DNA of 64,000 bases from NCBI GenBank assembly GCA_014898425.1, contig RCSZ01000009.1, forward strand, positions 1,860,001-1,924,000. The letters are read 5' to 3'. This document shows positions 23,806-36,931 of the stretch, piece after piece (positions within the stretch are counted from its first letter, which is position 1; each line of letters begins with the position of its first letter). The translations under genes and the position numbers were made by a program. The notes below the pieces were generated by a model. That model was given only the letters and a program-made list of their open reading frames with translations. It was not told the origin of the DNA and did not search any database. Source of the stretch: Botryotinia globosa. Lineage: Eukaryota > Ascomycota > Leotiomycetes > Helotiales > Sclerotiniaceae.

Positions 23806-24351
23806 CAGCAAAACCTCTTTATAAAGATAGCGGTTTTTCGAGTCATTTTGAAGGATATATAAAGATATCCTTGTATAAAGATATCCAATGAATTCTAATA
23901 TGATAATAATCTATCTTTATTAATTTCATTAGATGATATTATACAATGATTTTGTAATTTTTTTATTTTATAAAAATAATGAAAATCGATTCTATAATAA
24001 CTAATGCTATTCATTCTATTCATTCTATTCATTCTATTCATTCTATTCATTCTATTCATTCTATTCATTCTATTCATTCTATTCATTCTATTCATTCTAT
24101 TCATTCTATTCATTCTATTCATTCTATTCATTCTATTCATTCTATTCATTCTATTCATTCTATTCATTCTATTCATTCTATTAATTCAATAAGAATATAT
24201 ATAATTCTAAAATTAAAAAATACAAGAATATTTTTATAAAACGGGTTTAAAAATACAAATCTTTTGTAATTCTGAAAATTTTAAGAATCAAAAAAATAAG
24301 TATAGTAAAGATTATCGTTATAAAGGGGATTCTTATGAAACGGTTTTATTG
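23806..24351. mobile_element. Pogo-like MITE (546 bp) enclosing a 9-bp satellite
   Basis: The left end CAGCAAAACCTCTTTATAAA follows a TA (23804-23805). The right end is the inverted CAATAAAACC..., followed by TA (24352-24353). CAG-starting ends with an AAAACCTCTTTATAA-type sequence and a TA duplication are usual for pogo/Tigger-like elements. The TIRs are imperfect. There is no transposase. Most of the interior is the 9-bp tandem array at about 24007-24183. Confidence 0.6.
24007..24183. repeat. 9-bp tandem repeat (ATTCATTCT)
   Basis: About 19 perfect copies of ATTCATTCT. Because 9 is a multiple of 3 the array is open in several frames on both strands (Ile-His-Ser on +, Asn-Arg-Met on -); these are artefacts, not genes. 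Confidence 0.95.
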
Positions 24352-24353
24352 TA

Positions 24354-25001
24354 ATGACAAATTGATAGAATAGGAAAGAAAAATCACCTACCTATCTACC
24401 TATTTATAATCTGTATAAAACTAATATTATAATCACAAATTATAATTTATAGACAATCTACGAATATACTTAAACCCCAATCCAAACCCACAAACAAACT
24501 TCAAATAAATCCTATCCATATCTAAAACAATCAATCTCCAATCTCCAATCTCCAATCTCCAATCCCCAATCCCCAATTTCCAATCCCCAAAATACTCAAT
24601 CAATATCGAAACACAATATCCAAATATACAAATACAAACCCACCACCCAGTGTAAATTTACTCTGGCTGATTAGCTAATAGACAGACAGACAGACCGACA
24701 GGCTTTGTTGAAAACAGCACACAAGAAATCGTACCTTTCTTTCATTCGATTTCGCCGAGAAAGCCAAGCGGGCCAAGATATTTAGCTAGAAGCTTATTTC
24801 TTCTTCATATATGTGCTTTTATAGTATTTTGGGTTACGAGATTTAGAGATTTAGATATTGTATTTAGATATGGTAATCTAACTAATCCAATCGAATCCAA
24901 TTGATTCTTTTTATATCATCAGAGATAACATAACGATTCACACATCCTCTTCCCATTTCCGCATCTTCTCCATCCCCAACTTTCCACCCTTCAACAATAC
25001 A
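24354..25001. other. Intergenic, downstream of MFS gene
   Basis: AT-leaning DNA with CAATCTC repeats (about 24533-24575) and a GACA run (about 24683-24700). No gene. The part next to 25001 is presumably the MFS 3' UTR. Confidence 0.5.
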
Positions 25002-26892
25002 TCACAACACATATCTAAACCTAGGACCATCATTCTCATCTCCTGCATCCGCAACCACAGGGAGTTTCTCGCCCAACTTATCCTCAGCTTCTATCTCACC
25101 CACCACATTACCCTTCGCATCCCTCCTACCCACCACCCCATACTTTTCATCCAATCTCTTATTCTCCCAATTCAACAACGTTCTCAACGCCAGCGCCAAG
25201 ATCCCATTGAGAATCATAAACGCAGTGCACACCCACATTCCCTTGCGGTAATATGGACCATCCTCCGAGGGATACATTCTCGTTCCAAGAAGCGGACCAC
25301 ATTGACCCACCATATTGAGGAGTGCGATTCCCGTGCCGCGCTTGGTATCTGAGCCTTGATTATTCAGAACCCAGGGGAGAATGTTAGCGATCGCGGGGAA
25401 GATTCCTGCGGCGGCGAAGAAAACACCCGTGTAGCGGGGCCCGGTAGTGGAAGTGGTGGCCTATGGATGTTAGTTGAGATTCTATTTGGCATCATGTTTG
25501 GGATGTAATATTTACCAGTAAGATGTATCCGATGGCGCCAATAACCGAGAGGGACATAATAACCAAGCCACGTTGTTGAGTGCGATCAGCAATGTAGGTT
25601 GAGATGATGACGATGAGGAACGCGAGGAAATATGGGGGAGCGGATAAACCCTGGGCGTTGATGGATGAAAACCCCATCTCGTTAAGAATAGTGGGGAGGA
25701 ATACGGGGAGGGAGCTAAAGGATACATTGCATGAGAAATACATCAAGGCTGTGAGCCAATTCTAGTCATGACATTATTAGAGTTTGACGCCTCAGACACA
25801 CACGTAAGATGAAACGTACCTTTGGATCCGCAAGAGCTGCACCAATATCAGACCATTTGATACCTCCAACACGATGTTCTTCCTCTGCGCCTACTTGTCT
25901 TACGCCTCGTGCTTTAGCAACCGCTCGTTCTTCCTCGTTTAAGAAGCGTGCTTTCTCTGGGCTATCGGGTAGGACGAAGAATGTCAGGATCCCTGCGGCG
26001 ACACATGGTAAACCTTCCACCAAAAAGAGAAGACGCCAATTTGCAATGGCAGCATGTCCACTAGTAATTCCATATGCCAATGCACCTGCAAAGCATGTTG
26101 CCAAGGGTGCAGCACTGAGGAAAACTCCAATTCGTATACCGATTTCGTGGCGCAGGTAGAAGAACGAAAGAAGATATGGGATACCAGGACCATAACCGGC
26201 TTCGAAGAATCCGAGGAAAAATCTAGCGGCCATCATACCAGACCATGATTGGGTGGCTGATTGAAGAGTGGCAACGGTACCTGCGATGTTCGTGGTTAGT
26301 GATTGTAATGTATAGAAGATCCTTGAAATGTAATGAACAACCCCAAGTGCATTTCAAGTGAAGATCCTTCCGTTCAAACTATAAAATACCTCAAGGGTGA
26401 TGAAATTGAACGATGAAGTAGTGAAACTTACCCCATCCAACTACGCAAAAACAAGCCCATACATGTGGAGGAAGAACCTTCCACATCAAAGCAAACCATT
26501 CAAATACAATGTATGCGATGTAGAAAATTGTCAATAACCATTCATATTCGCTACTTGATATTCCGAGGTCTTTTGTCATGCCGGCAGTTTTCGCATTTCT
26601 GATTGAATGTTAGACATATGACACATTTCCTCATGACAGGTACATACCCAATATTCGATCGATCAAGATATGATAGAAGATCTGTGCAAGTCAGTCAAAG
26701 TTGAAAATCTCTTGTAAATTAACTCTCAAGATGTCACTTACACAATAACAACACCAATGGAATAAGATGTTTATCCAACTTTCGCACAAGTCTCTTCTCT
26801 ATCACGGGATCTATATGATAACCATTCTGAGCCGAAGGTGGTTCTCGCACAGCTTCCAGTTGAGCAGTTTCTGGTTTTTCGAAAGTATCCAT
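25002..26892 (-). CDS. MFS permease, anion:cation symporter family (Dal5/Tna1-like)
   Basis: Six exons (26892-26742, 26681-26648, 26598-26432, 26280-25820, 25761-25516, 25460-25002) join in frame to 505 residues. All donors are GT (GTAAGT, GTATGT, GTAAGT, GTACGT, GTAAAT) and all acceptors AG. ATG 26892 opens MDTFEKPETAQLEAVREPPS. The family mark LDRSNIGNAKTAGM follows the first membrane segment, then DLGISSSEYEWLLTIFYIAY, GFFEAGYGPGIPYLLSFFYLR and a central SPEKARFLNEEERA loop. The second half carries FLPTILNEMGFSSINAQGLS and NILPWVLNNQGSDTKRGTGI. Twelve membrane helices and a cytoplasmic C-terminal tail are expected. Members import allantoate, nicotinate, pantothenate, biotin or similar carboxylates by proton symport; the substrate here cannot be read from sequence. 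No damage seen. Confidence 0.93.
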
Positions 26893-28316
26893 GGTGATGT
26901 GTCGTGGTACTAAAGGAAGTTGAGTTTCCTGGGATGAAAAATAGACGTCTTTTTCGGAGGGATTATCAGTTGTGTCTTCTCCTGTTGTGCTATTGCTCTT
27001 TTCGACTCCACTGCATCAATCAACAGACAGTAATTGGCTCAGGGCGGCACGAATTCACTTTGCAATTCAAAGTGTCACAAGGTACAAACACATTGTGAAA
27101 TGGGAAAGGAAAAAAGGCGAAAACATGCTCAATTTATTTCCTGGGTGCGGAAAAAGAAACGACATTTTTGCAACGTCACATCCATACCCACGAGGAGGGA
27201 AAAGGGTAGGAAGGGTAGGAAGAGTAGGAAGGGGAGGTACCTAGGTAGGTAGTTTCTACGAGGTAGCCAGTCATTTCCATGTTGAGCTATCAACACGGGG
27301 GGAACTTGATAGGGGAGATCTTGATAGGGTGGATATGTATTCGTGTGGAGACCTAGCTATCTGGGTATGTATTCGTGGAGACCCCGCGATTTTGATTTTT
27401 TTTTCTGCGACGGCAATGTCCGTCCCTGTTAGAAGACGAGGCCTTATCCGGTCGTTGGATGATTTTCCGACCTCTTCATTCGACCGTGGAGGATTGAGTT
27501 TCTACAAATGACCAAGCTTCTGGACAGCTATGCAAGCTTTTAATCTATCTGACGAGAAGTCTTAAAACTACCTACCCCGCAGATCTGTAATATCAAAATG
27601 TTGGGATTCTATCATCATGGACCAATGAATCAGATGACGTATCAACAATACGAGGAAGTCTGCTGTGTTTGATAGGGACCTAGTAGGTATAGAGATAGAT
27701 CATGATTAGATCCGATCACCTCGTATGTAATCCGATGGGATATCAATATGTGTACCACTGAGTACATCGGATCACTCTCGTGTGTGTTGCATTGCGTGTA
27801 TGTTGGTTGTGGTTGTGGTTGGCTCGTTGATTGTATGTTGGTTGTGGTTGGCTCGTTGATTGTATGTTGTATGTTGGTTGACTCGTTGGTTGTATGCTGG
27901 TTGATGATCTCTATTCATCGGAAGAGTATTTCCGCTTTACATCGGTTCCCAATTACCCGATAGACCATGGACCATGGATGAGTACAGATAAAGCAACAGT
28001 AACTGCCGTCTATCGGTTCAATTTCCGATTTCCTTTTGTTATCCAGAAAGCTCCACTTTATCTCGTGCCAAACGAGGAGCAATTCCGCGATGGAATTTGG
28101 GAAGGTATCGCGAAGATTAGTCATGGCAGCGTAATCAAGAGAATTTTAAATTCAAGTACAGACGGACGGAGTATCTCACAATAGTAGGAGAAGTCTTTCG
28201 TCCATTGAGTCGAAATAATTGAAGATATACATTTATTACAATCGCAAACCCAACAGCAGCATACTTCGTAACGTAGGATTGAGGCATCAAAGCAAGAAGG
28301 TAAGGTTAAGCCCACC

Positions 28317-28435
28317 TAACCATCACCATCACCATCACCATCACCATCACCATCACCATCACCATCACCATCACCATCACCATCACCATCACCATCACCA
28401 TCACCATCACCATCACCATCACCATCACCATCACC
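28317..28435. repeat. 6-bp tandem repeat (CATCAC)
   Basis: About 19 copies of CATCAC. It reads as poly-His on + and Met-Val on -; neither is likely to be a gene because no start context or domain flanks the array. Confidence 0.9.
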
Positions 28436-28975
28436 GTCACCGTCGTCACCATTCCTGCCAAACCAATCACGTAAGCAAAGCCCCGACACTGATGCACGCG
28501 TCCATCGTACAAATCACGGCACCAATTCTCGGGACCGGCTCCGCAATCTAAAAATGTGCTCAATGTAACGTTGTCGACCCGATAGATCCGTGATTTGTTT
28601 GTTCTATGCTATACTCTAAGGTTATGCTAGTATCTCGAGCTTACCTAGTTTTCCTTCCCGCCCGTGCTGACATACATTGTACTTGCTACTCCTCCCAAGT
28701 TCCATGGGATGGGATCATGATTCCTCGGGACTAAATGACGTGCTAAAATTCAGGAACCATCAACGGCAGCGGCACAGTCAAATAGGTTAAAGAGAGTACT
28801 AGGTAGGTAGTGGATATGAGGTACTGAAATGAATGAAACATGAATATATTTTTCATGCTGTCAAGCTGTCAAGTCATCTCATCATTTCAATATCAAAAAG
28901 AGGTTTATCGAATACGGCATCTCCTGTCACTCGCAGACTCTCACAGACTCTCACAGACTCTCACAGACTCTCAGA

Positions 28976-29256
28976 CTCTCCATCTCTCACACTCCCTCTC
29001 TCACACTCCCTCTCTCACACTCCCTCTCTCACACTCCCTCTCTCACACTCCCTCTCTCACACTCCCTCTCTCACACTCCCTCTCTCACACTCCCTCTCTC
29101 ACACTCCCTCTCTCACACTCCCTCTCTCACACTCCCTCTCTCACACTCCCTCTCTCACACTCCCTCTCTCACACTCCATCTCTCACACTCCCTCTCTCAC
29201 ACTCCCTCTCTCACACTCCCTCTCTCACACTCCCTCTCTCACACTCCCTCTCTCAC
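28976..29256. repeat. 14-bp tandem repeat (ACACTCCCTCTCTC)
   Basis: About 20 almost identical copies with one ACTCCATC variant near 29173. Preceded by CAGACTCT repeats (28936-28980). The 14-bp period shifts frame each unit, so the stop-free frames are artefacts. Confidence 0.93.
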
Positions 29257-31947
29257 CATGAATGAAAAAGCACAACATGACCCTTCGACATGACCCTTCA
29301 AAATGTCTACTCCTGATGTATTAATCACTCCACCTGCGCTACATCAAAAGTCTCAGCCACACCATTTTCTCTAAAACTTTATGATTTGGATCATCACCTT
29401 CTTTCTCTTTTCTCTTTCCTTTAGTCTGGAGTTGAGGGATTGTCTTGTGTCAATCAAAAGGGTTGATTTCCAAACACCACACACGCGCAGAGACACAGCC
29501 ATCCAACCACGCACGCACGCATCCATAGATTGTGCATGGTGCTCACGAACCATAATAACAACCTTCTCCCTCCTCTTCACACCCCTCGATATTCGATGCC
29601 TTTTTCGGCCGACCAAGCTGCAGATGTGTTTCCACCAGATGAAATTTCGCAACCTAGAAATCTGTTCAATATCCTTGGTAGGTCTTGGACCGCTTCTGGG
29701 CTTCTCCTTGGCCGATGGACCAACATTGGCCATAATAGGATGCGAGAGGATTAAATAGATGCATGGATTATTCAGACACATCTTTTGCCAATGAGAATTA
29801 TGAGACGAGCAGAATTAATCTATATCCCATTCCATCTAGTACCAATCCATACCGTCGGTGCAAGAATTGTTTCAATTGAGAAATTTAATGTTTTACCATG
29901 GCACACTGCGTTCCTCTCTCAAATTTATATGATTCACTTTGATTCTATATAGATGAATTTAGTCTGTTTATATACGAGGATGTAAAACAAGAGGTAGGTA
30001 GGAGGTAATAGGTAGTAGGTAATAGATAGTAAATAATAAATAGTAGATAATAGATAATAAATAATAAATAATAAATAATAAATATAATATAAATATAAAT
30101 ATAAATAGTAGATATAATAATAATAATAAATAATAATAATAAATAATCATATAAATATAAATAATAATATAAATAATAATAATAAATAGTAGATAATAAA
30201 TCCTAAATCAATAATAATAGTGAGAATCTAATAAATAATACATAATCCTAAATAATAAATAATATCTCCCTCCTCCCTAATAATAATAAATAATATCTAA
30301 TCTCCTCCTAAATCCTCCTCCTAAATAATCCCTCCTAAATCCTAAATCTAACTCTAACTCCTAAATATACCTCTACCCTCCCTCCTAATAATCCCTCCTA
30401 ATCTCATAATCCTGTCGGCCGGCAGAGAGGGGAAGAGAAGGACCTCTCAAAGGCATAAGAAGAGAGTACGAGGAGAGGAAAAAAGCAAAATTAGTAATCA
30501 TCATCACCAGGTTGCCTTGAAGAATGGGTAAGGCATTACAACAAACAAGATAGTCCCTTATATTTTTATGATTCGGCAGTGCAAGCTTGGTAGATCCCTT
30601 GGCAACAGCATCACCTTGCATGTTAAATATACTGCCCTATCACTTTGTTGGCCACCTTGCACGTGCCGACGAAGGTAGGTAGGTCGGGTATCAAATGATT
30701 CTTTTGCCTGCCTCCGTCGAAGGGACCTACCTACCTACCAAAGTGTATACCGTCAATTCAATCTTTACTTGGTGTGCAGATGACAAGACAGTAAAGGTTA
30801 CTTTCGTCAAAACAACATCAGCTGCAGATTGATTGCCATAAGTAACTGGCAGTCCCGTGTAAGTACATTCATTATATGACCTAATCATCGTCTTCATTAT
30901 CAATCACAGCCGCATCTTCGGTCTCCACGGAGCAGGTACATTAACCAAGGCCCTGACCTGAAATTGAAACATAGCAAGAGATTTCACGACGGTTACCCTT
31001 CATTTAAACATTCGTTTCTGGCTCAATCAATCAGTCTGTTCTCCCTCCCGAGGTCTTCTTCCCACTCGTACCCGCCGATATTCCGTTTGTTTTTTGCCGC
31101 CTCGCGGTTCTATTTCGATTCATATAAAAACAAGAACAAGGAACCAACAACTGGAATGCAGAACACACAATACTCATCATATAATATTGAAACCTCGTCG
31201 CACATCTCTGAAGCTTTGGGAAGTGTCTACCAATCACGACCAAAGTTTTGAGCAGGAAATCGCCCTATTAATTAATTGGAATATCGGGAACAGATATCTT
31301 GACCAAGGACCACTCAAAGGACATTAACCTCATTTATCAATTCCCATCTTTCTCCTCACATCCTCACATCCTCATATCCTCATATCCTCACTCAAGTCCC
31401 CGTTGTTCCTCTCTATCCACTATCGAAGAAAAAGAAAACCCACCGCGCCGCTGCTGCCGCGTAATCCTTACCCATTCGAAAAGGGTTTGAGTCACTCGAG
31501 TCGCTCCATCTCAAACATAGCAATCCTCGTTCACGCTGTCACATCAAACCAAATAGCGCACAATTCGTAATCCCCACATACTCAAAAGCGCACAATTCGG
31601 TCAGGAATCCACAATTAAACCTTTCATAGGGATTTCTATTACCCTTGAGAGTGAGGAATAAAATAGAGTGCTGAGAGAAGAATCATATATACCAGTCTCC
31701 ACTTTGGCAGATCCTCCCTATTCGATTTTTTATTATCATTCAAAGAGAAAAGGGAGAACGTCGTCTCATGAAATGACGTTGAGTAAGTGAACTACTTCCA
31801 TTCACACTCATTTTACCTCGCAATTTTATATCTCCTTCAAAATCCTATACTTCCACTACAAAACCTTTGGGCTTTGTACCGGAGGAAATCGAAGAACAGC
31901 TAGAAGCGCAAGCTATTACGAAAGTGCTGGAACTAGAAGATCTCAAG

Positions 31948-34856
31948 ATGAGCTCTAGTCCAAAGAAGAGGTCGAAATCCGTCTCCCGCTTGCATCGCAT
32001 TTCTGCATATTTTCCAAACATTTTTGTAGAGACAGACTCTAAATCTACTAAAGAAAAGGTTCCACCCATAACTCAAGATGCCAACATTCCTATTCGACAA
32101 CCACCATCTCCCGAACCATCCGCAGACATTCCACCCGTTCCTGCGCTTCCTGTAACGCCCGCGAGTGCTCCGCCAGCACCACCGACTCAGCAGACACCCA
32201 ATAAATTACAAAAGGAACAACCTCATAAAAATTCATTGCCACTCAATCCCTCTCCATCGCCAGATGCAGCAGAAGCGCCTGTTAACCAACTCACGGAACG
32301 AAGAGGCAGACACGGTTCCACTTCGAATGTCAATTCCCTTGCACCTCCAGCTCCATTTTGCGCGGTCAGTGGTAATGGAAATAGATCAGTATCGTCTCCG
32401 ATATCCAGTCGACCAACTTCATACACTTCAGATGGCGAAAATAATGCGAAAGCATCAAGACGGAGGAGTTTTTTCCAGGTAAAAACAAAGTCGAGACATT
32501 CATCATCAAACTCCGGCTCAGATGGTAGATCATCTGCCTGGGTGATTGCAGGGGACCAAAAGATTGATTACAACATTTCGCTTGTAACCAATGGCGAGAA
32601 GGTAATAATACCATTGGCGGAACCTGTGGTAAGATTATAACTGACAGATAACAGGTACCAGAATTATGGGAAGAATATTGTGATACATTTGTACATGTTT
32701 TTCCAGAATCTTTGAGCCATGGCCCCTCGTTCAAAGTTCCCTCTCTGGTCCTCTCGTCATCTATACCCCTTCACGAAATGATAACGAGCAGTATCGCTAA
32801 GCGGAGGTCAACAAGTTTGGATTCGGCTGGTAGGCAAAGTCCTGATGCTTCAACACAAACCGGTACACCTCCAGAAACCCCTGTTGATGGACCCTCTGGA
32901 TCGGAAGCGTCATCGGATTACATGAACCCATACCCTGAAAATAATGGGGAAATCCATCTTTACTTTCCGACAGAATTATCTACTGATGATCCTACTAAAT
33001 TCTCTCCCGACGATATACAAAATCTGATTAATGTTCGAAATTTCTTTGCGTTTATGACAGGTCAGCCACTTGTTGCCACCACAAGTTGTCCTACTACATT
33101 TTGTATATTCTTGGCCATATCGTCAATGTTACAGAAGTTCGAATTTAGCAACTATGACGGATCAACTTATGGGGAGGCAGCAGCAGCTAGCTTTGCCTTT
33201 TTCCTCGACGAATTTCGTTTAGCCGATGTTAGACAAAGTCGAGAGAAGACCATTGAGGCACTTGTATTAGGAGAGCGCATGAGATCCACAGAATTATATC
33301 ACGAGGCATTTGTGCACGCAGCTGGAAAATGGCATTCGATCAAAGATCTTCAATCGAGTCTTTTCAAAGAAGTATCAAACAACACTCGGGATCGATTGGA
33401 ACGAGCATCTTTGGAACTTTCTCAAAGACAGCAACGTGCCGAGGAGCGATTGGCTGATTTTGAGTACCCTGCGCTCTTTTCTGGTGCAGCTTCATCAAAG
33501 ACTAGCGCAGAATCTAAAATTGCTCGATTCCAAAATTGGAAGACGAACTACCTGAATATGAGGAGACATGTACTATCGTACTACAAGATAGTTCATGGTC
33601 AATGGCCACCAAAGCACAAGACCAAGAATCAATTTGTGGAAGGTGGCTTGAATCGAAAAGTACTCAAACAGCTTTATTCTGATATGTGCAACCTTTACGA
33701 CTTTATGGCTGATCGGGATACTATCACGACTCGATCTCTGGACTCGGAAGATCAAGATGTTGCTCATGCTAATCCAATTCATCTGGCAGCAAGAAAAATC
33801 TTGGCTGAATTCGATAGATCTTCTCCACCAGTTCTACCACCCATTCCATTCGACGTACCTAAAATTCCAACTATGGCATCTATTGAACCTGGTTACCCTC
33901 TGCTATCACCTAAGGATCAACATAAGGCATCAACTAGAAAACTCAAGGAATACGAGCTACTTCTTATCTTAGCTAAGAGTCATAACCTCGATGCTGATAA
34001 GAAAACTCCTTTTATGGAGATGCACAAGTCATTTGAGGAGAAAGAATCCAAGGGCAAGAATGTTCAAGAATTGGCCGATCAAAGATATGGACATTGGTTG
34101 TTCCTCTACGCAGTTATTCAATCACTTCCTATGCTTGTTGTCGACGTGGACAATTTACGATACACAGAGGGAGTAGATTACTTCTTGTGCCAGCCACCTC
34201 TGGGTAATCTACCCTGGTTGGAAGATGCGTCGGGAGTGAAAATGGCATGGTACGGAGTTCAAGGAGGTCAAGGAGTGGTTAGTTTGCCTAGCGACGTTGT
34301 CAATTATGGTACAGAAGGTGTCTACCGCAGATCACATTGTTGGACAGTTGCTCAGAGATGGATCAATAATGCTGAAGCGAATGAGATCTCACAACCTTTC
34401 TCGCCAGATGACCAAGAAGAGGGAGTAATGTCACCGCTCGCGCCACCTCCTGGATTTGGTGGAAGCGGTAGCCGACCAGATAGTCGAGGTCGCGAAAATT
34501 CTTCTCGAAGATCGAGTGTTGCTAGTAATGGTATGCTTGGAGTTGATAATCATAGCAACAGTCGACAATCTCAACGAAACAGTGTTATGTTGGGGTTGGA
34601 AATGTTACCAATTCCAGGTAACATGGAACCTGGTTTCAGATCAGACTCGCCAGGAGGACGCGAATCACCCGTGAGTGCTATGGGAAGAAGAGGTGCATCA
34701 CCTTATAGCCGCAACAGCGTGATTAGTCGCAATAGCATTGCTAGTCTTCATGGGGATGCTCGGCCTGTATCTTCAGCTGGAAGAAAAGAATCGACTTTCG
34801 ATGATATTCTTGGTACGTCTGGTTTGGGACAGAAGGAAAAGGGAAAGAAGAAATGA
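31948..34856 (+). CDS. Fungal conserved protein, DUF8004-type domain
   Basis: Two exons, 31948-32601 and 32655-34856, joined by a 53-nt GTAATA...ACAG intron (phase 0), give about 951 residues. I place the start at the first in-frame ATG (31948). The frame stays open upstream to 31783 without an ATG, and an extra 5' exon at ATG 31773 (followed by GTAAGT) cannot be excluded. The N-terminal 200 residues are Pro/Ser-rich and disordered with basic RxxS sites. The core starts at the splice junction (LVTNGEKVPELWEEYCDTF) and includes FAFMTGQPLVATTSCPTTF, SFEEKESKGKNVQELADQRYGHW and the segment GVDYFLCQPPLGNLPW. This matches a fungal family I believe is annotated DUF8004; its biochemical role is unknown. 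The last 140 residues are Ser/Arg/Asn-rich with many RxxS motifs and end in KEKGKKK, suggesting kinase control. Confidence 0.85.
32602..32654 (+). other. 53-nt intron in the DUF8004-type gene
   Basis: Donor GTAATA after AAG, branch-like AACTGAC (32640-32646), acceptor AACAG. A second donor, GTAAGA at 32629, gives only a 26-nt intron and inserts nine extra residues. If the region is unspliced, the first exon runs into TAA at 32638. Confidence 0.7.
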
Positions 34857-35917
34857 TGTACAGGGATTGGAGATTTTTTTTTATGTTTACATGAGGGATG
34901 GAGTTTGAAAAATTATTACCAGACTATACGTATACGTATACAAGTGCGTGTGCGTGTGCGAGGATATGGATATTAATATAGGATACCAAAAAACTTTGAA
35001 TGTCTGCGATATGCGGTATTGCGGAAAGCGAGCATATCTTGAAGGAGCATTAGTTGGGCGTTTTTTCTTCTTTTTTCTTCTTTCTTTTTTCCCTTTTAGG
35101 GGATGAATATATATGGAGAGGGATGCGGAAGTAGTATGAAATCGGGGAGGGGAGTTTGTTTCCCTTCTCTTGATCTACTCTTCGATGGGCTAGTTGTGTT
35201 GTGGGGTAATGGATGAGTAATTTAAAGATGAGAGGTGGGGGGTGAGTGGAGTGTATACATGGATTTCATTTCCTTACAACATCATGAGGAGAAGTAGTCG
35301 TAGAGAAGTAGTGAGGTAGTGAGGTAGTAATGAAGATACATATATAGAAGATACACTTGGAGCCCATTCGAATCGAATTTTTTTAGGTGATATTGAGAAT
35401 AAATATAGTCTGAATAAGCATTCACTGATATTAATATAATCAATATAATTATCTACAATTTTGATATTAATAAAACAAGTTTACTAAATATTCATATTGA
35501 ATTATAAAAAGCTATAAAAGATTGATTAATAAATTTGAAAATTTATATAATAATTTTATTAAATCTATAATAAAGCTTTAATAAGTATTTATTAATATAT
35601 TAATATTCTATATTTTGTAATTTTAGAAATGTAATTTTAGAAATGTAAGTTTAGAATTGTAATTTTAGAAATGTAATTTTAGAAATGTAATTTTAGAATT
35701 GTAATTTTAGAAATGTAATTTTAGAATTGTAATTTTATATTACGAAAATATAAATTAAATTATAAGTGGGTTGATAATTCTACTAATCTTATTTTGATAA
35801 TAAAATGAAAATACAATTTGAATGTATTTTTTCGATTTTTCATTTGAATTGGTAGATGAATTAGGGGTTGGGAATTGAGTGAAAAAATTGAGTGAAAATT
35901 GAGTATATAGTAACCAT
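34857..35917. other. 3' flank and start of an AT-rich patch
   Basis: Downstream DNA of the DUF8004-type gene, then AT-rich sequence from about 35390. Contains the 14-bp AT repeat at 35627-35735. No gene. Confidence 0.5.
35627..35735. repeat. 14-bp tandem repeat (TGTAATTTTAGAAA/T)
   Basis: Seven to eight copies of TGTAATTTTAGAA plus A or T, in an AT-rich patch. Confidence 0.85.
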
Positions 35918-36376
35918 GCACTTCTATTTGGTCGATCTCAAAAATACACTCAAATACACCATTTTATTACTTTTTAGAAATTAGATTATTATTCTTTTGA
36001 ATAGTTTTTTTTAGAATAAATTCAATAATTTAATTATTTATATATGAATGAAATTTATAATAAGATTTTCCTTTTTTTTAAAGAATTAATAAATATAATA
36101 TATATTTTTAAAATTTTCTTATTAAAAAGTTCTTGAGAATTCGCTTATTTTAACAATAATTTCTAATATATTAGAATTTGAAAACATTAAATGAATTTTT
36201 TATAATACATAAAATTTCTAAAAATAAAATAAATAATTTTTATTAAAGAAAATATAAAAGTAAATAACTTGATGTAATTATTTCAAAAATAAATATATAA
36301 TTTTGTTTAAAACTAAATATATTTGAATGATGAGTTTTGGTGCAAAATGACTGTCAACCAAATAGAAGTGCCCTAG
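35913..36376. mobile_element. Small MITE (about 460 bp)
   Basis: GCACTTCTATTTGGT at 35918-35932 is exactly inverted at 36357-36371. TA dinucleotides sit just outside at 35911-35912 and 36374-36375. The interior is AT-rich and non-coding. The exact termini are uncertain because the outer bases differ (CCAT against TAGG). Confidence 0.6.
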
Positions 36377-36900
36377 TACTATAGATGGATGGATCTTATA
36401 TGGGTTTTGTAATGTTGTAATGTTGTGGGGTGAGTGGGGTGAGTGAGGTGAGTGAAATAAAATAGATAAAATAGAATATATATACGATATAGGATTTCGA
36501 ATTGATATATATTTTTTGATATATTTTTCTTTCATTTTCTTCGTTTGAAGTTTGGATGATAATTTGGTGGGGTTTCTTGATGTTTATGGATTCTAGATTG
36601 TTTATTGAATGTTTGGTTGGTTGGTTTGGATGAGATGAGATGAGATGAGATGGATAAATGGATTTTGGGGATTGGGATTGGGATTGGGAAAGAGTGAAAA
36701 ATAGTAAATTGAGTAGGTGAATAAGATGAGTGAATGAGATAAGTGAATGAAATAGATGAATTGAGTGGGTGAATTATGAGAGTGAATAAAGAGTAACATA
36801 GAAGAGGGCAAAAACCAGAGCAAGAAGGAGCAGAAGAGGGAGCAGAGGCTAGAGTTAGAGCTAGAAAAGAGAGTAGGATTAGAGCTGAAGAAGACGTTGT

Positions 36901-36931
<31 letters not shown>

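Larger units (their letters stand above)
26893..31947. other. 5-kb gene-poor interval rich in simple repeats
   Basis: Promoter sides of the divergent MFS and DUF8004-type genes with no gene I can support between them. It holds TAGG/CCTA runs (about 27220-27250, 28800, 30675, 30726), a roughly 28-bp GTTGGTTGTGG repeat (about 27800-27900), the CATCAC array, the 14-bp array, a TAAATAA-rich tract (30020-30270) and a CTCCTAA tract (30270-30410). Open frames at 29371-29781 and 27894-28184 lack any recognisable domain. Confidence 0.5.

Noticed and set aside
24004..24239. Long open frames on both strands through the ATTCATTCT array
   Set aside because: They are the 9-bp satellite read in frame; no domain, start context or codon signature.
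28219..28563. Poly-His (+) and Met-Val (-) frames
   Set aside because: Produced by the CATCAC microsatellite only.
28833..29265. Two overlapping 141-142-codon frames of SLTLPLSH repeats
   Set aside because: The 14-bp array is stop-free in several frames; repeat artefact.
29371..29781. Overlapping frames on both strands (136 and 125 codons)
   Set aside because: No recognisable domain on either strand and no clear intron or start context; too weak to call a gene.
30675..30740. GTAGGTAGGT / ACCTACCTAC inverted pair as a TIR
   Set aside because: CTAC/GTAG runs are common throughout this DNA; no further homology around the pair.
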